Source: Cytophagales bacterium Alg240-R148
GTDB taxonomy: Bacteria > Bacteroidota > Bacteroidia > Cytophagales > Cyclobacteriaceae
NCBI GenBank assembly: GCA_900537185.1
Contig: LS999826.1
Coordinates: 496,001-560,000 of the forward strand
Reading direction: 5' to 3'
Length of the DNA stretch: 64,000 bases
The position numbers and the translations under genes are program-made. Shown piece by piece: positions 62,971-64,000 of this stretch (positions within the stretch are counted from its first letter, which is position 1; every line of letters begins with the position of its first letter). A model generated the notes under the pieces. That model made no database searches. It saw only the letters and a list, made by a program, of their open reading frames with translations, and was not told the DNA's origin.

Positions 62971-64000
62971 GTGAAAAAATATAGTTTTAAAAGGGTAAGT
63001 TTTGCTTACCCTTTTTTGGTTTTAATAATTTTCAGTCATTTTAGTTTTGCTCAGTCCAATTTCCTGCCAACAAGTTCGGAATTGCGGGCTTATAACCATG
63101 TTTGGAGGTTGGACTTACAAAGGGCCACTGCTGCTCTTTCCAATTCTAAGGACCCCTCTTCTTTGTATTTTGCCCATTTTACAGAATTTGTAGACCTTAT
63201 GGTCAATGAAGATGTAGAGCAGTTTGATGCGTATGAAGACAATTTCGAAGATAGACTCCAAGCGATAAGTAAAATTAAGGACAAATCCCCTTATAGAAAG
63301 TTCTACCTTTCTCAAATGCATTTGCACTGGTCTTTTGTATATATGAAGATGGGGCATGAGTTTTCATCGGCATGGCAATTGAAAAAGGCTTTTAAAATTT
63401 CTCAACAAAATGCAGATGAAAACCCTGATTTTATGCCGCAGCAATATAATTTGGGGATTTTGCAAGTTATGCTGGGCGCTGTGCCTGAAAAATACCACTG
63501 GTTGTTGGGGTTGTTTGGAATGAAGGAATCCTTTGAAGAAGGGGTGTTGCGTTTGGATTTGGCTGCTAGGACCCAACATGTATTCCAATATGAAGCCAGT
63601 TGCGTACGCAATTTGGTGGATGGTTTTATGCTGAACAAGCGGGAGGGTGCCATTCAGTCAACGGAGAAATTACTATTCAGAAATAAAGATTTTGCCTTGG
63701 TTGAATTTTTATACTTGTCGTTGTTGTTAAAAAATAATGCTGCCAAAGAAGCGCACCAATATATGCAGGGCGTGCAATCTTTTAAGGCCCCTATTTTCTA
63801 TTATATTGCTGGTGAATTCCACATGCAAAGGCTCAACTTTAAAAAGGCCATACTCAGCTATAATGCATTTTTAAATAGTTACAAAGGCCTAAACAATATT
63901 AAAGATGCTTATTACAAAATTGGGTTGGCATACAAGCTGATGGGGTATGATGCTAATTTTGGTAAATACCATGAAAAAGCCAAAGTAAGTGGCTTGAGCA
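62971..64000 (+). CDS. Secreted TPR-like protein, unfinished at right edge
   Basis: The reading frame is open from a GTG at 62971 to the window end (343 codons). The N-terminus is a good signal peptide (MKKYSFKRVSFAYPFLVLII then FSHFSFAQ). The mature part is helical with TPR-like pairs, for example FYYIAGEFHMQRLNFKKAIL and KDAYYKIGLAYKLMGY, resembling DUF3808-type proteins. No in-frame ATG precedes the signal peptide, so GTG is the likely start, and the next ATG is about 70 codons on. It starts three bases after the zinc-ribbon gene. A terminator-like hairpin lies inside its signal-peptide coding region. Confidence 0.7.
   Translation, partial: MKKYSFKRVSFAYPFLVLIIFSHFSFAQSNFLPTSSELRAYNHVWRLDLQRATAALSNSKDPSSLYFAHFTEFVDLMVNEDVEQFDAYEDNFEDRLQAISKIKDKSPYRKFYLSQMHLHWSFVYMKMGHEFSSAWQLKKAFKISQQNADENPDFMPQQYNLGILQVMLGAVPEKYHWLLGLFGMKESFEEGVLRLDLAARTQHVFQYEASCVRNLVDGFMLNKREGAIQSTEKLLFRNKDFALVEFLYLSLLLKNNAAKEAHQYMQGVQSFKAPIFYYIAGEFHMQRLNFKKAILSYNAFLNSYKGLNNIKDAYYKIGLAYKLMGYDANFGKYHEKAKVSGLS
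62989..63017 (+). terminator. Terminator-like hairpin inside a signal-peptide coding region
   Basis: AAAAGGGTAAG (62989-62999) pairs perfectly with CTTACCCTTTT (63005-63015) around TTTTG, and the T tract extends to 63017. It is 22 bases after the zinc-ribbon stop, an ordinary terminator position, but also covers codons 7-16 of the next gene. Confidence 0.75.

Overview
The window looks like a chromosomal segment of a free-living, probably marine member of the Bacteroidota, most likely a Cytophagales-type bacterium. The evidence is low GC, weak or absent Shine-Dalgarno sequences, promoters of the Bacteroidota type (TTTG or TTG, a 19-20 base spacer, TAnnTTTG), and typical families such as GIN-domain (DUF2807) secreted proteins, a Porin_10-like barrel, a PD40/OmpA protein and FtsX-type permeases without a linked ATPase. 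I see no phage, insertion sequence, rRNA or CRISPR array. Most of the window is ordinary housekeeping chromosome.

Layout. 1-9.4 kb: an unfinished membrane protein, a HAD phosphatase, a membrane sulfatase/LTA-synthase-like enzyme, two GIN-domain proteins, a barrel-like protein, a TerB-like protein, a D-threonine-aldolase-type enzyme and an amidohydrolase. 9.8-15 kb: a TPR protein ending in a histidine-kinase dimerisation box with no ATPase, a PagL-like lipid A deacylase and an Lhr-type helicase. 15.1-19.1 kb: aconitase, then a queD-folE-marR operon. 19.1-27.8 kb: a two-component operon (NtrC-type activator, membrane J-domain protein, NtrY-type kinase) divergent from two large FtsX permeases; the gap holds two tandem operators and a sigma-54-like promoter. 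27.7-31.1 kb: GNAT, short-chain fatty acid transporter and LuxC-type acyl-CoA reductase, divergent from a ferredoxin with interleaved promoters. 31.4-39.4 kb: PD40/OmpA protein, PEP carboxykinase, peptide symporter, a SiaB-SiaC partner-switch pair and GAPDH. 39.4-40.5 kb: two identical tRNA-Glu genes followed by a direct-repeat array and apparently decayed sequence. 40.5-49.8 kb: DUF885 peptidase, a prolyl oligopeptidase fused to a formylglycine-enzyme-like domain, a PH-like membrane protein, a second TPR/H-box protein, and an ABC ATPase / His-rich FtsX permease / DUF3299-like operon that may handle metal. 49.8-64 kb: M28 peptidase, a hybrid-free sensor kinase, SulP transporter, DinB-like and scramblase-like proteins, a 44-residue membrane microprotein, peptidase E, MiaE, a porin, LpxK, a NIF3 protein, a zinc-ribbon coiled-coil protein and an unfinished TPR-like secreted protein.

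The best candidates for something new are: the NtrC/J-domain/NtrY operon with its apparent sigma-54 control of FtsX permeases; the two TPR proteins carrying a phospho-acceptor-like H-box without a kinase domain; the peptidase/FGE fusion; the His-rich ABC operon; and an intrinsic-terminator-like hairpin lying inside a signal-peptide coding region at the right edge.
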